A model generated the notes under the pieces. That model did no database searches. It saw only the letters and a program-made list of their open reading frames with translations, and was not told the origin of the DNA. Below are positions 7,629 to 16,886 of a stretch of DNA of 64,000 nucleotides, piece by piece. Made by a program: the position numbers and the translations under genes. Positions within the stretch are counted from its first letter, which is position 1, and every line of letters starts with the position of its first letter. The DNA comes from an uncultured Eubacterium sp. (GTDB lineage: Bacteria > Bacillota > Clostridia > Lachnospirales > Lachnospiraceae), in assembly GCA_910586225.1 (NCBI GenBank), contig CAJUIL010000003.1, positions 1-64,000 on the forward strand, given 5' to 3'.

Positions 7629-10544
7629 TTAAAACAAATCCTCCAGCGCTAAAAACAGCTCCGCATCCTGCTCCAGCACCGTTTCGTTTCCAATCACACA
7701 AATATTTCCATCCGACAATACGGACGCGATCAGCGGCTCCAGCGCCCGGATATCCGCCTGTCCTGCCATAAGCACCTCGTCCCGCTCCTTCTGGTAAGCT
7801 TCCGGCGAAATATGGGTCAGGTACGCCATCATGGAGCGTTTACCCTTCGCCGACGGATTTAACGGCGTATCCAAGCTGCTGACTGCCCCGATGATATATT
7901 TGGTCATATCCCGTTCGTCCACGTCAAAGCTCTTTAAATATTCTGGTATCCCTTCAAAAACTTCATTGGATTTCCGCAGATTCGGGTCGCGGTAAGTGGA
8001 AAAATACGTATCCCCATTTCTGCTAAAGCCGCTCATGCAGCCGTATGCCCCGCCCCTTACACGGATATTCATCCATAAATAATCATAATTTAAAATTACC
8101 TTTAAAATGCGCAGCGCACCCGTATAAGCAAATCCATGTCTGCAGAAATTCCCGGCTCTTGAGACATACTGCACCTGGGCCGCATTTTTAAAGCCTTCGT
8201 TTTTCTTTGTACAAGAAATCTCTGCGCCTGCCTGCGCAGCATCCTGCGTAAACAACGCCTGCTTGAACGCCGCCAGCGCCGGCTCGAACACCGCATAGCC
8301 CTCTTCGTCTCCTGTCAGGCTGACGATCAGGTTTTCCGGACGGAAAATCGTGCAAAACAGCTGCTTTAAGATCGACTTAACCGTTTCTTTCTCGTTTTCA
8401 AAATCACTTTCCGCCTGCGCTACCACGCGGTACAGACCGATACCGCCGGACAGATCGCCGAACCGTCCCGACTCTGAAAAATAGGAAATGGCACGCAGCG
8501 CAGATACCGAATGCCCCGCCTGCATAAAATGCATTTCCAGCCGCGATTTTGCTTGGGCAAGCACCTCGTACAAACGCTTGTCATCGTCCAGCCTTGTCCT
8601 GCAGAGCATACTCTCCAAAAGGTGCATTGCCGTACCTGTTTCCTGATGCAACGCTTTAATGCCGACCTCACATTTTTTTATTACCTGATGCTCCTGCATA
8701 TCCTCGGATGCCAGAGAGTTACTATAAAATCCGCCCGTATGCAAATGGATCTCATTGGACAAGTCCTCATACGTATAATCCTCGGTATCCATATCTCCAA
8801 GCACAGCCTTTAGCACACCCAGATACGGGATCCATTCCTCTTTCACGCCGGACAGGTCAAAATACAGGCTGATATAATTGATGCCATTGGCATAAATATC
8901 ATGATGGATCACCGGGATGCCTGCCACTTCCCGCTCTTTATTATAAAGCGGAGTCGCTTCTTTTTTCATATCGCTGCGCGCAAGCATCGGTATTTTTTCC
9001 AGATCCTCTTTCCGAGACGGCTCCTGCTGGTATTCCTTTAAATGAACGGTATCCGCCACAAGCTGCGCAAGCTCCTCGCTCGTTAAGCTGCTTTTGTATG
9101 CGGCGAGCTTTTCTTCCAGCTCCTTTTTCACCTTTTCATTTAAGCCCTTTTCCGGCTCTACTACGACGATGGACTGGTGCGTATTATCAAGGAAATATTT
9201 TTGGATGAGCGTTTCAAAATATCCCTGCCCCGCCAGCTCCTTTAGCTTTGCAAAAATATCCAGCGCTTCCAGATAGACAAACGGCTGCTTTTCATCATAC
9301 AGCCAGCTGTCCAAGCACTGTAGTCCGTAAATCAGCCCTTTAGGGTAATTGCCAAAATCCGCTTCCCGGAACTTGAACTCGCTGCTGTTCAGCCCCGCTA
9401 ATAAAGCCTTCTGATTCAGCCCTTCCTTTACAAGCCGCTGGAGTGTCGTACGTATCACCTGTACAAAGCGCTGCTTCTCACTGGCGTTTGTATTTTTTGC
9501 GGTCACAGTAAATACTGGCTGATACGTAGAGCTGTCGTAGCCGCCGATAATGTCTTTCCCGATCTTTGCATCCAAAAGCGCCTGACGCAGCGGCGCTCCC
9601 GGCGCTCCAAGCAGCGCATAGTCCAAAACCTCAAACGCCAGCGCCAGCTGCGGCTCCAGCGTTGTTTCTACGACTGTGCTAAAAGACAGATAGGTGTTGT
9701 CCTGCTCGCTTTCAGAGCTTGCGATCGGATATTTCCTTACGACCTCCTCCGGCGCCGCAAACGGCTGCTGCAGGCCAATCGCCGAGTCCAGATCGATCGC
9801 GTCGTAGTGGGACAGGTATGCCTTGTCCATCCAATCCAGCTTTTCCGCCGCATCCATATCCCCATACAAATAAATGTAGGAATTACACGGATGATAATAC
9901 GAACGGTGGAAATCCAGAAATTTTTCATACGTCAGATCAGGAATATATGCCGGATCGCCGCCGGATTCATTGGCATAGGTTGTATCCGGAAACAGCGCGC
10001 TCAGCGTCACACGGTCCAAAACATCCTCTGGAGAGGAAAACGCGCCTTTCATTTCATTGTATACGACGCCGTTTAACGTCAGCTCATCCTCCTCGGACTC
10101 CAGCTCATAATGCCAGCCCTCCTGCTGGAAGATTTCCTGATATTTATAAATATTTGGATGCAGCACCGCGTCCAGATACACGTGCATCAGATTTTGGAAG
10201 TCCTTGTCGTTGCAGCTGGCAACTGGATACACCGTTTTATCCGGATAGGTCATTGCATTTAAAAATGTATTGAGCGAGCCCTTGACAAGCTCTACAAACG
10301 GGTCCTTCACCGGAAATTCATCCGAACCGCACAGCACGGAATGCTCGATAATATGCGGCACACCCGTACTGTCTCCGGCAGGGGTTCGAAAACCGATGTA
10401 AAAGACCTTGTTTTCATCATCGTTGGATATAACTGTAATTTTCGCGCCGCTTTTTTTATGACGCAGCAGGCATCCGGCGGAATGGATATCCGGCAGATCC
10501 TTTTGTTCGACGATTTCATATGCGGTCAGATCAGATAGCTTCAA
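7629..10544 (-). CDS. M16C zinc metallopeptidase (PreP/CYM1-like)
   Basis: At 971 aa this is the single-chain insulinase-family type with two M16 halves and an M16C-associated middle region. The inverted zinc motif H-x-x-E-H is HIIEH at residues 64-68, and the downstream metal-binding Glu falls in NGVVYNEMKGAFS. There is no signal peptide, so it acts in the cytoplasm, presumably degrading oligopeptides. AGGAGG precedes the ATG. It is followed closely by era. Long open frames on the opposite strand are coding shadows. Confidence 0.92.
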   Translation of the reverse strand: MKLSDLTAYEIVEQKDLPDIHSAGCLLRHKKSGAKITVISNDDENKVFYIGFRTPAGDSTGVPHIIEHSVLCGSDEFPVKDPFVELVKGSLNTFLNAMTYPDKTVYPVASCNDKDFQNLMHVYLDAVLHPNIYKYQEIFQQEGWHYELESEEDELTLNGVVYNEMKGAFSSPEDVLDRVTLSALFPDTTYANESGGDPAYIPDLTYEKFLDFHRSYYHPCNSYIYLYGDMDAAEKLDWMDKAYLSHYDAIDLDSAIGLQQPFAAPEEVVRKYPIASSESEQDNTYLSFSTVVETTLEPQLALAFEVLDYALLGAPGAPLRQALLDAKIGKDIIGGYDSSTYQPVFTVTAKNTNASEKQRFVQVIRTTLQRLVKEGLNQKALLAGLNSSEFKFREADFGNYPKGLIYGLQCLDSWLYDEKQPFVYLEALDIFAKLKELAGQGYFETLIQKYFLDNTHQSIVVVEPEKGLNEKVKKELEEKLAAYKSSLTSEELAQLVADTVHLKEYQQEPSRKEDLEKIPMLARSDMKKEATPLYNKEREVAGIPVIHHDIYANGINYISLYFDLSGVKEEWIPYLGVLKAVLGDMDTEDYTYEDLSNEIHLHTGGFYSNSLASEDMQEHQVIKKCEVGIKALHQETGTAMHLLESMLCRTRLDDDKRLYEVLAQAKSRLEMHFMQAGHSVSALRAISYFSESGRFGDLSGGIGLYRVVAQAESDFENEKETVKSILKQLFCTIFRPENLIVSLTGDEEGYAVFEPALAAFKQALFTQDAAQAGAEISCTKKNEGFKNAAQVQYVSRAGNFCRHGFAYTGALRILKVILNYDYLWMNIRVRGGAYGCMSGFSRNGDTYFSTYRDPNLRKSNEVFEGIPEYLKSFDVDERDMTKYIIGAVSSLDTPLNPSAKGKRSMMAYLTHISPEAYQKERDEVLMAGQADIRALEPLIASVLSDGNICVIGNETVLEQDAELFLALEDLF

Positions 10545-10634
10545 ATTGTTTTCCTCCTGTGATCAATAGTTTCCGTCCATTTATGGCGATAGAACATAGT
10601 ATAACATACTTTTGACAGTTTATTCCATTAGATT

Positions 10635-11531
10635 TTATATTTTTTCCTGCTGCTTAATGTGTACGTCTACCTGCGGGAATGGAATTTCGATTCCGTTTTC
10701 GTCGAATGTAAGCTTGATCGCCTCCAGCGTATCCCATTTTGTCTGCCAATAGTCCTCGGACCTTACCCAAAAGCGGCAGCCGAGCACGACGCTGCTGTCT
10801 GCAAGCTCCGAGACAAAAATATTGACCGGCTGGTCTGCCAGCTTTCTTGTTTCCTGCTCCGCGAGCGCTGACAAAAGCTGCTTTGCTTTTTTCAGATCCG
10901 CGCTGTAAGCGATCCCTACCAAAATATCCACGCGCCTTGTCTGCTGGCCCGTGACATTGACAATGGCGCCGTCGGCCAATTTGCCGTTTGGGATCATGAC
11001 CGTCTGGTTGTCGGCCGTCTGGATCCTCGTATAAAAGGTAGAAATCTCTTTGACCGTGCCTTCGTGCCCCGTTTCACCTGAGACAATATAATCGCCGACA
11101 TGGAACGGGCCAAGCAGCAGGATCAGCACGCCGCCCGCAAAATTCGCAAGACTTCCCTGCAGAGCCAAGCCAAGCGTCAGACCCGCAGATCCAAGCAGCG
11201 CGATCACAGAGGCGGTCGTAATTCCAAATAATGTCAGTATTGTCAGCCAGAGTACAAAATACAGGCAGTATTTACTTACAGAATCCAAAAACTGCCGCAC
11301 CCCGATATCGATGTTCCTGCGCTCCAGCGACCTTCGCAGAAATTTCCGCAAAAAAGAAATCACACGCTTGCCTACCAGATACAAAAACACCGCCAAAAGC
11401 AGCTGTATGCCAAAATTTAAAAGATCCGGAACAAGCTTTTCCAAATATTCCTGAATATAATTTTCATCTACCTTCTGCAGATTTTCAATACTTTCTGTTA
11501 TAATAGAAGGCTCCTGTGCTGCTAGTATCAT
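10635..11531 (-). CDS. Small-conductance mechanosensitive channel, MscS family
   Basis: This inner-membrane channel would release solutes on hypo-osmotic shock. At 298 aa it has three membrane segments: about residues 30-55, then about 90-110, then the pore helix GSAGLTLGLALQGSLANFAGG near 115-135. The beta domain follows, with FHVGDYIVSGETGHEGTVKE and MIPNGKLADGAIVNVT. It is on the minus strand after DUF1015 with a 20-base gap. Confidence 0.92.
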   Translation of the reverse strand: MILAAQEPSIITESIENLQKVDENYIQEYLEKLVPDLLNFGIQLLLAVFLYLVGKRVISFLRKFLRRSLERRNIDIGVRQFLDSVSKYCLYFVLWLTILTLFGITTASVIALLGSAGLTLGLALQGSLANFAGGVLILLLGPFHVGDYIVSGETGHEGTVKEISTFYTRIQTADNQTVMIPNGKLADGAIVNVTGQQTRRVDILVGIAYSADLKKAKQLLSALAEQETRKLADQPVNIFVSELADSSVVLGCRFWVRSEDYWQTKWDTLEAIKLTFDENGIEIPFPQVDVHIKQQEKI

Positions 11532-11551
11532 TTCATCACCCTTCCGTACCG

Positions 11552-12793
11552 TTACGCTTCTATGGCATGGATCAGCAAGCCGCTTCTTAATTTCGGTTCA
11601 AACCATGTGGATTTGGGCGGCATCAAGAGGCCCGCGTCCGCGACTGCAAACAACTCCGCGATGTCGGTCGGATACATCGCGAACGCCACGGCGCAGTCTG
11701 TTTCCACCCGCCGCTCCAGCTCGTCCAGCCCGCGGATACCGCCTACAAAGTCAATGCGCTGGTCTGTTTTCGGGTCATGGATGCCAAGCACAGGCTCCAG
11801 CAGCAGATCCCCAAGCAGCGATACATCCAGACTTTTGACCGGATCATCCGGAATATCAGCTGCGCGCACCGTGCACAAATACCAGTCTCCATCCAGATAC
11901 ATCGAAAAATCACCTTTTTTCTGCGGCCTGCGCTCTTCTTTGGATACTTTTCTCGTATCAAAAATACCAAATACCTTTTCCAGAAGCTCTGCAGCCGTCA
12001 TACCAGCCAGATCTTTTACAACCCGGTTATAATCCATGATCATCAGCTGGTCGTCCGGAAACAGCACGGACAGGAAATAATTGAACGCTTCCTGACCTGT
12101 ATGATCCGGATGCGCCTGCCTGCGCTGCAGCCCGACCTTTACAGCAGACGCCGCGCGATGATGCCCGTCCGCGATATAAACAGCCTGCATAGCAGCAAAC
12201 TGCTGCCGCACCTGCCTGATCTGCTCTTCTTGACGCATCGCAAACATACGGTGACGAACACCGTCGTCAGAAACAAAATCGTAAAGCGGTTCTTCTTGCT
12301 TTACTTCCTCTACAATCCGGTTGATCTTATGATCAGAGCGGTATGCAAGGAAAATCGGCCCCGTCTGGGCGCTGCAGACGTCTACGTGACGAATACGGTC
12401 AGCTTCCTTATCCGCACGGGTATTTTCATGCTTTTTGATAATCTGATTCTCATAATCGTCGATAGACGCACAGGCCGCGATCCCGGTTTGCGTCCTGCCG
12501 TTCATCGTAAGCTCATAAATGTAGTAGCACGGCTGGTCGTCCTTGATAAAGGTGCCGTCTGCGACCTTCTGCCACAGCAGGTCATGCGCTTTTTGGTAAA
12601 CCATTGGTGCATAGATATCCGTATCCGGCGGAAACTGGGTTTCCGGGCGGTCGATATTTAAAAAGGAGTCGGGATTGGCGGATGCGGCCTGCCTGGCTTC
12701 CTGACGGTTGTATACGTCGTAGGGTAGGGATGCGATCTTGTCCGCTTTTTGACTGCATGGACGGATGCAGAGGAATGGTCTGATGTCTGCCAT
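11552..12793 (-). CDS. DUF1015 family protein
   Basis: A 413-residue cytoplasmic protein with hallmark motifs of DUF1015 (PF06245): near the start RPCSQKADKIASLPYDVYN, later YIADGHHRAASAV, and a central NYFLSVLFPDDQLMIMDYNR. Biochemical function is unknown; the family is often found near serine or phosphoglycerate-dehydrogenase genes, which are not in this window. AAAGGAG precedes the ATG, and a near-consensus promoter lies just upstream. Confidence 0.9.
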   Translation of the reverse strand: MADIRPFLCIRPCSQKADKIASLPYDVYNRQEARQAASANPDSFLNIDRPETQFPPDTDIYAPMVYQKAHDLLWQKVADGTFIKDDQPCYYIYELTMNGRTQTGIAACASIDDYENQIIKKHENTRADKEADRIRHVDVCSAQTGPIFLAYRSDHKINRIVEEVKQEEPLYDFVSDDGVRHRMFAMRQEEQIRQVRQQFAAMQAVYIADGHHRAASAVKVGLQRRQAHPDHTGQEAFNYFLSVLFPDDQLMIMDYNRVVKDLAGMTAAELLEKVFGIFDTRKVSKEERRPQKKGDFSMYLDGDWYLCTVRAADIPDDPVKSLDVSLLGDLLLEPVLGIHDPKTDQRIDFVGGIRGLDELERRVETDCAVAFAMYPTDIAELFAVADAGLLMPPKSTWFEPKLRSGLLIHAIEA

Positions 12794-12841
12794 TTGAAAA
12801 AGTCTCCTTTCGGTTTGGTAAATCCATATTTTGGTGGTTTT

Positions 12842-12870
12842 ATTATAGCGGTTTGGATGGGATACGTCAA
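12842..12870 (-). promoter_or_regulatory. Promoter for the DUF1015 gene
   Basis: TTGACG and TATAAT are separated by exactly 17 bases on the minus strand, about 50 bases before the start codon. Confidence 0.75.
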
Positions 12871-12944
12871 ATGATATCCTGTTTTTTGAGAGGTTGGGAG
12901 GGAGTTTGCTTTTGAGGAAAAATGATGATTATTACAATAAAGGC

Positions 12945-12974
12945 TTGCCGTGGACTTTGTAAATCGGGTATAAT
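12945..12974 (+). promoter_or_regulatory. Promoter for the DUF3990 cassette
   Basis: TTGCCG and TATAAT are spaced by 18 bases on the plus strand, followed by a leader of about 70 nt before the first cassette start at 13052. It diverges from the DUF1015 promoter. Confidence 0.65.
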
Positions 12975-13051
12975 ATTTGCAATCCTAGTACAGTATTTCT
13001 GAATGAACGTTGATCATGCAATACTGCACCAATCAAAAGGCGGTGTTTTAT

Positions 13052-13267
13052 ATGCTTACAGAGAAAAGGCTGAATAATACAATCTATTTAATATTTCATA
13101 TTGCGGAATGTTTTTCATCCAGACACCATATGACCAAAAAAGAGTTTTTGGAATTTGATAAAAAATACGATATTTTAGGATATATCTCTGAATGCCCAGA
13201 TGTATTTGACAGTCTTACAGACGATGAGATTATAGAGGAGTTGGAACGATATGTATCACAATATTAG
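13052..13267 (+). CDS. DUF3791-like small protein
   Basis: Seventy-one residues with the pattern LIFHIAECFSSRHHMTKKEFL and then KKYDILGYISECPDVFDSL. This resembles DUF3791, whose members have the form FxxxCIExYxxxxxxSGxEVxxLFxxYGVxxYL. These small helical proteins of unknown function commonly precede DUF3990 genes. The start at 13052 is supported by AAAGGCGG 8 bases upstream; earlier TTG/ATG candidates lack a site. It overlaps the next gene by 17 bases, so translation is probably coupled. It may be the antitoxin or a specificity partner; that is inference from context. Confidence 0.65.
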   Translation: MLTEKRLNNTIYLIFHIAECFSSRHHMTKKEFLEFDKKYDILGYISECPDVFDSLTDDEIIEELERYVSQY

Positions 13268-13802
13268 AACAACTTTATATCATGGCAGTATATCCATGAT
13301 CCAAAAAGTAGATGTTTCTATGGGAAGAGGAAGGAAAGATTTTGGAAAAGGATTTTATATGTCTGTATCAAAGCAGCAAGCCATCGGAATGATGCACAAA
13401 AAATACAGAGAAGCCAAACGGAGATATTTCAATTCTTCCAAAGAAAATTTTCAGGAAATACTATATCAAATAGAGTTAGATAAGAGCAAAATTTCTTCTA
13501 TGGATATTAAAATATTTGAAAATGCAAACATTGAATGGCTGGATTTTATTTTGATGTGCAGAAAAAGTAATGATGTACCACACAACTATGATTTAGTAAT
13601 TGGACCAACTGCAGATGATGATACTATTTACTGTTTGAAAAGATATTACGATGGTGATTATGGCAATAGAAACTCCTTTGAAGCGAAAAAAATGCTTCTG
13701 AAAAATCTTGAAGTAGAAAATCTTGGAATCCAATATTTCATTGGAAAGCAAGAAATTGCCGACACACTTATCCAATCTTTCATACCTCTGGAAAGGAATT
13801 AA
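13251..13802 (+). CDS. DUF3990 protein, ADP-ribosyltransferase-like fold
   Basis: A 183-residue protein with the DUF3990 signatures: LYHGS at residues 9-13, DFGKGFYMS at 30-38, an EWLDFILMCRK block near 97, and DLVIGPTADDD near 120. I recall DUF3990 as belonging to the ADP-ribosyl clan; the His in LYHGS and Tyr in GFY fit the NAD-binding positions of that fold. No reaction has been established to my knowledge. GAGGAG lies 10 bases before the ATG, inside the previous gene. The cassette is markedly AT-rich compared with its neighbours, suggesting transfer. A toxin or signalling ART is plausible but unproven. Confidence 0.75.
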   Translation: MYHNIRTTLYHGSISMIQKVDVSMGRGRKDFGKGFYMSVSKQQAIGMMHKKYREAKRRYFNSSKENFQEILYQIELDKSKISSMDIKIFENANIEWLDFILMCRKSNDVPHNYDLVIGPTADDDTIYCLKRYYDGDYGNRNSFEAKKMLLKNLEVENLGIQYFIGKQEIADTLIQSFIPLERN

Positions 13803-13805
13803 CCT

Positions 13806-14051
13806 ATGACAGAAAGCAGAATTGAGCTTGCCAAAGCCTCATGCGTAATAGCATTGACTAAACACATTATGAACAAATATAATCTAGATATAAAAAACGC
13901 ATATATAAAGCTAATGCATTCAAAGCTTTATGACCTTCTCGTTGATTCAGATACCAGAATGTACCTGGAGCCAAACGACTACCTAATACAAGCATATGCT
14001 ATAGAATCAGAGCTTGGTATCGATGCGCTTTGTTCTTACATCAACAGTTAA
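13806..14051 (+). CDS. Small helical protein of the DUF3990 cassette
   Basis: Eighty-one residues, predicted all-helical, with LTKHIMNKYNLDIKNAYIKL and later YDLLVDSDTRMYLEPNDYLI. It starts 3 bases after the DUF3990 stop with a GGAAAGGA site, so the three genes form one operon. I do not place it in a named family with confidence; small proteins of this type recur beside DUF3990 genes. It is a candidate antitoxin or accessory partner. Confidence 0.6.
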   Translation: MTESRIELAKASCVIALTKHIMNKYNLDIKNAYIKLMHSKLYDLLVDSDTRMYLEPNDYLIQAYAIESELGIDALCSYINS

Positions 14052-14101
14052 TGAATCTATCGTCGCTGCTGCGCGGCACACAGTTGTTGCTGAATAGCCG
14101 C

Positions 14102-14139
14102 TGCCGTTTGCTGCAAAACGACTGCTGCTGCAAACGGCA
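14102..14139. repeat. Inverted repeat downstream of the cassette
   Basis: Two 14-base arms (14102-14115 and 14126-14139) pair with a single mismatch around a 10-base loop. No T-tract follows on either strand, so it is not a standard terminator; it could attenuate converging transcripts. The rest of 14052-14210 is low-complexity GCTGC-rich sequence without a gene I can support. Confidence 0.4.
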
Positions 14140-14210
14140 CAGCTTTCCTCTGACAAAACTCAAGCCACACGTTCGGCGCTGATCCTACCTCTGTTTTCAC
14201 CCAGTATCTT

Positions 14211-14678
14211 CTACATTTCCACTCCCGCATGATCAGCAATATACGTCTCCATCAACCGCGCCGCGATCGCAACCATCTCCTGGCACGGACGTTTTTTATA
14301 ATATTCCGCTGTCCGTTCGCTTGGTACGGGGCTATGATCCCTGCCCTCCAGCCCCAGCAGCTCCCTGCAGACGATCGAGCCTGTTTCCGCCTGAAACTGC
14401 GCCGCCAGCTCCTGGATCCTGGCGTAATGTTCTTTTTTCGCCTGCGTATCCTTCGGGTCGTCGTATCCATACAACGCACCCGCGACAAAAAACATCCCGC
14501 TGACCGCGCCGCACACCTCGCGCAGACGACCCATACCGCCTCCGAATGAGGACACCATCCGAAGCAGCTTCCTTCGTTCTATCCCAATCTCATCACAAAA
14601 AGCAAGCGCGACTGCTTGGGAACAGTTGTAGCCCTCTTTAAAAAAAGCTTTCGCTTGTTCGCCTTTGTCTAACACCAT
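14211..14678 (-). CDS. C_GCAxxG_C_C family (putative redox) protein
   Basis: A 155-residue soluble protein with the namesake cysteines: YNCSQAVALAF near residue 18, the core VCGAVSG near 57, VCRELLG near 102 and RPCQEMV near 130. Members are thought to bind a metal or act in redox chemistry, but function is not established. AAAGGAAGGG precedes the ATG. It lies just downstream of the decayed transporter operon and is intact. Confidence 0.85.
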   Translation of the reverse strand: MVLDKGEQAKAFFKEGYNCSQAVALAFCDEIGIERRKLLRMVSSFGGGMGRLREVCGAVSGMFFVAGALYGYDDPKDTQAKKEHYARIQELAAQFQAETGSIVCRELLGLEGRDHSPVPSERTAEYYKKRPCQEMVAIAARLMETYIADHAGVEM

Positions 14679-14717
14679 AAACTATCCCTTCCTTTCCGGA
14701 TCATGGATCCTCATGTT

Positions 14718-15827
14718 TCATTCGCCGTTTGGCTGTGGTCTGTCCTTGCTAAAAATGCTTCGGTAAGCCATAAGCGGAACGGCCACCGCCATGATAAGCA
14801 TCACCGTCCCGGTGATCCCGGCGGCGCGCAGCACATCGTTGCTGACTAGGATGTTCGGCGCAACCTCCTGCATCAGCAGAAGCATCGACGAGGTACAGGC
14901 AACCCGCTCCATTTTCGGTATCGTTACTTTTTGGCCTTCCAAAACTCCCAAATAGACAGTCTGGGCATCCTGCGGCATAAGCGGCTGCTCATCGTCCTCA
15001 AACGTATTGCAGAGCCAAATTCCGACCGCACCGCTTTGAAAGGCTTCCTTATCCGCTTCCATGCCGCACGCCTCAGATATTCGCGCAAACTCCTGCTGCC
15101 CAATGCCGATCATGCGATCCGCGCGGACCTTGTCGCAGTACGTCTGGAGCTTTGGCTCGGACACCTTGAGCCAGTCAGCTTCCGAGGACTGCGGCTTTAG
15201 CATACGCATCTCTTCCATGGACTCCACACCCGGTATCGCCGCAACCTCCCGCAAGGTCTGTTCGGAAAATGAACCGTTGACTCCTTCCACCACAATATCA
15301 TAATACATAGAATTTCCTACAAGCGCAGAAGCAGAATATCCGGACAGCAGCCCATCCAGCGTAAAAAAGAGCATCACCGCCTGCGGCACAACAAACGCTG
15401 AAAGCGGGACCGCCAACGCAAAACCGCCGGGAACACCAAGCAGGCACAGCCACCAGATCTGATAGCGCATATAGCTCTTTAGCTGGCGTTTCGTTACACC
15501 CAATGTTTTAAGCTGTCCGAAAAACCGGATATCCTGCGCCGCTGACAAAGACAGGATATTATAAATGATCAGGCTGCCGCATACGATCACAAGAAGCACG
15601 CCAAGCCCTGCCTCTAAGACCCCGTTGTCATTCTCCGCATACTGCTGCTTAAACGGTGTCAATTCCTGCCCCTTGGCAAGATCCAGCTCCCGCAGCAGCT
15701 CCACCTGTGTCCCAAGCTGTCCGGGCAAAACGCCAAGCTTGCCGGCAACCCAATCGGGAACCAGTATTTCCCGCTCTCGAACCGGAAAGCTCCCTTCTGC
15801 TTTTTCACTTCTTATGATAACACCTGC
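14718..15827 (-). pseudogene. FtsX-type ABC permease remnant
   Basis: The open frame runs without an ATG from the stop of the ATPase remnant (15828) to 14718. The middle of a MacB/FtsX permease is recognisable, with a membrane segment GVLLVIVCGSLIIYNILSLS and FFGQLKTLGVTKRQLKSYMR followed by two further hydrophobic segments and an extracellular loop. The N-terminal membrane segment and the C-terminal three-helix FtsX block are missing; only one last helix remains before the stop. Complete relatives are roughly twice this length. Confidence 0.8.
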
Positions 15828-16219
15828 TTATCTCAAGCTTCTCACAAAAGCCCGGAAAAATTGTTGCAGCTTTGCAACAACTCTTCCATCCTCGATCCGT
15901 ATCGTCTGTCCCGCCATCTGGGCCGCTTCGTTATTGTGCGTCACCATGACGATCGTCTGCCCAAGCTCCCGGTGAATACTGCCATCTCATCTTCATGAAA
16001 ACAGCTGTTGTCCTGTCCCTGTATGCGTATTTCCCCCTGCGCCGGCTTATCCAGCCCGGCAGCAAGATTTAAAAAAGTCGTCTTGCCGCTGCCAGAAGCG
16101 CCTATGACCGCGGCAAACGCACCGTATTCAATTTCCAGGCTGATATCCCGAAGCGCCGCAACTGGTTCCGCCGGAGTTTCATAAATACGGGAAACATTTT
16201 GGAATGAAATACAACTCAT
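15828..16219 (-). pseudogene. ABC transporter ATPase with internal deletion
   Basis: The 5' part is a normal MacB-type ATPase start: ISFQNVSRIYETPAEPVAAL and the Walker A box IGASGSGKTTFLNLAAGLDK. At about 15970-15985 the sequence jumps, out of frame, to the 3' end of the gene: LGQTIVMVTHNNEAAQMAGQ followed by TIRIEDGRVV. The Q-loop, signature motif and Walker B are gone, about 300 bases. The first frame ends at 15941. It starts 14 bases after the kinase remnant with a GAGGGG site. Confidence 0.85.
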
Positions 16220-16233
16220 AACCGCCCCTCTCT

Positions 16234-16715
16234 TCAGCCGTCCGTTCCCTTGGGCAGCAAGATCCGAAAACAACTCCCCGCGCCCTGCATATCCTGTTTT
16301 CCTTTGCGGCCGCTACAACCGTTCCCAGCGCAGACGCCAGGATGTGCAGCAGCTTATGGTCGCGGATCTGCAGCGATATCAGCTTCGTTTCCAGACGGGA
16401 CATTTTTACGAGCGTTTTCATCAGAAATTCCAGCTTATCTGCCTGTTTATTTAACACATCCAGATAAAAACGTCCATCTGCCTGTTCTATCCGCTTTTCC
16501 AGCATTCCTGTATAGATCTTAATATTCGCCGCAGGCGTTTTTACCTGATGGGAAATATCAGAAATAAGTGTATGCACAGCCGCCGTTTCCGACTGCAGCT
16601 GGCTGCTGGCCATTTTGCGCCGTCCGCACAGCATAGCCCTCTTCTTCCAGACATTTTTGAAGACCATAGCGTAATACCTTCTCGTTCTATCTTGATTCCA
16701 ATGGCTCAACATCAT
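16234..16715 (-). pseudogene. Sensor histidine kinase with its ATPase domain deleted
   Basis: The phospho-acceptor region survives: HTLISDISHQVKTPAANIKI and YTGMLEKR. Near 16290 the text jumps from AAAKEN to the last residues of a kinase, GAGSCFRILLPKGTDG, in a different frame and ending at 16234. The whole HATPase_c body (N, G1 and most of the G2 box) is missing. The N-terminal sensor and membrane region is also absent. With the ATPase and permease remnants downstream this was a kinase-ATPase-permease antibiotic-response type operon. Confidence 0.85.
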
Positions 16716-16886
16716 CCATTTCAGGCTTGAATACTATTTTTAATTATAGCAGATTTTTACGAAAATTCCTATACCTATCACCAATATTAACTTTGAAAAA
16801 GATATACAAGTTCTTTTATTTGAGCTGCTTTTTACTGATCTTTCTTAAGGCAATGCGAAGATACAAAACACTTTTTTCGGCTCCTG

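Noticed and set aside
9719..10273. 184-codon plus-strand open frame opposite the M16C peptidase gene
   Set aside because: It lies wholly inside a well-supported gene on the other strand, is Pro/Arg/His-rich and has no ribosome-binding site or family motif.
11777..12661. 294-codon plus-strand open frame opposite the DUF1015 gene
   Set aside because: It mirrors a conserved gene's codon pattern; Arg/His/Ile-rich composition and no start signal.
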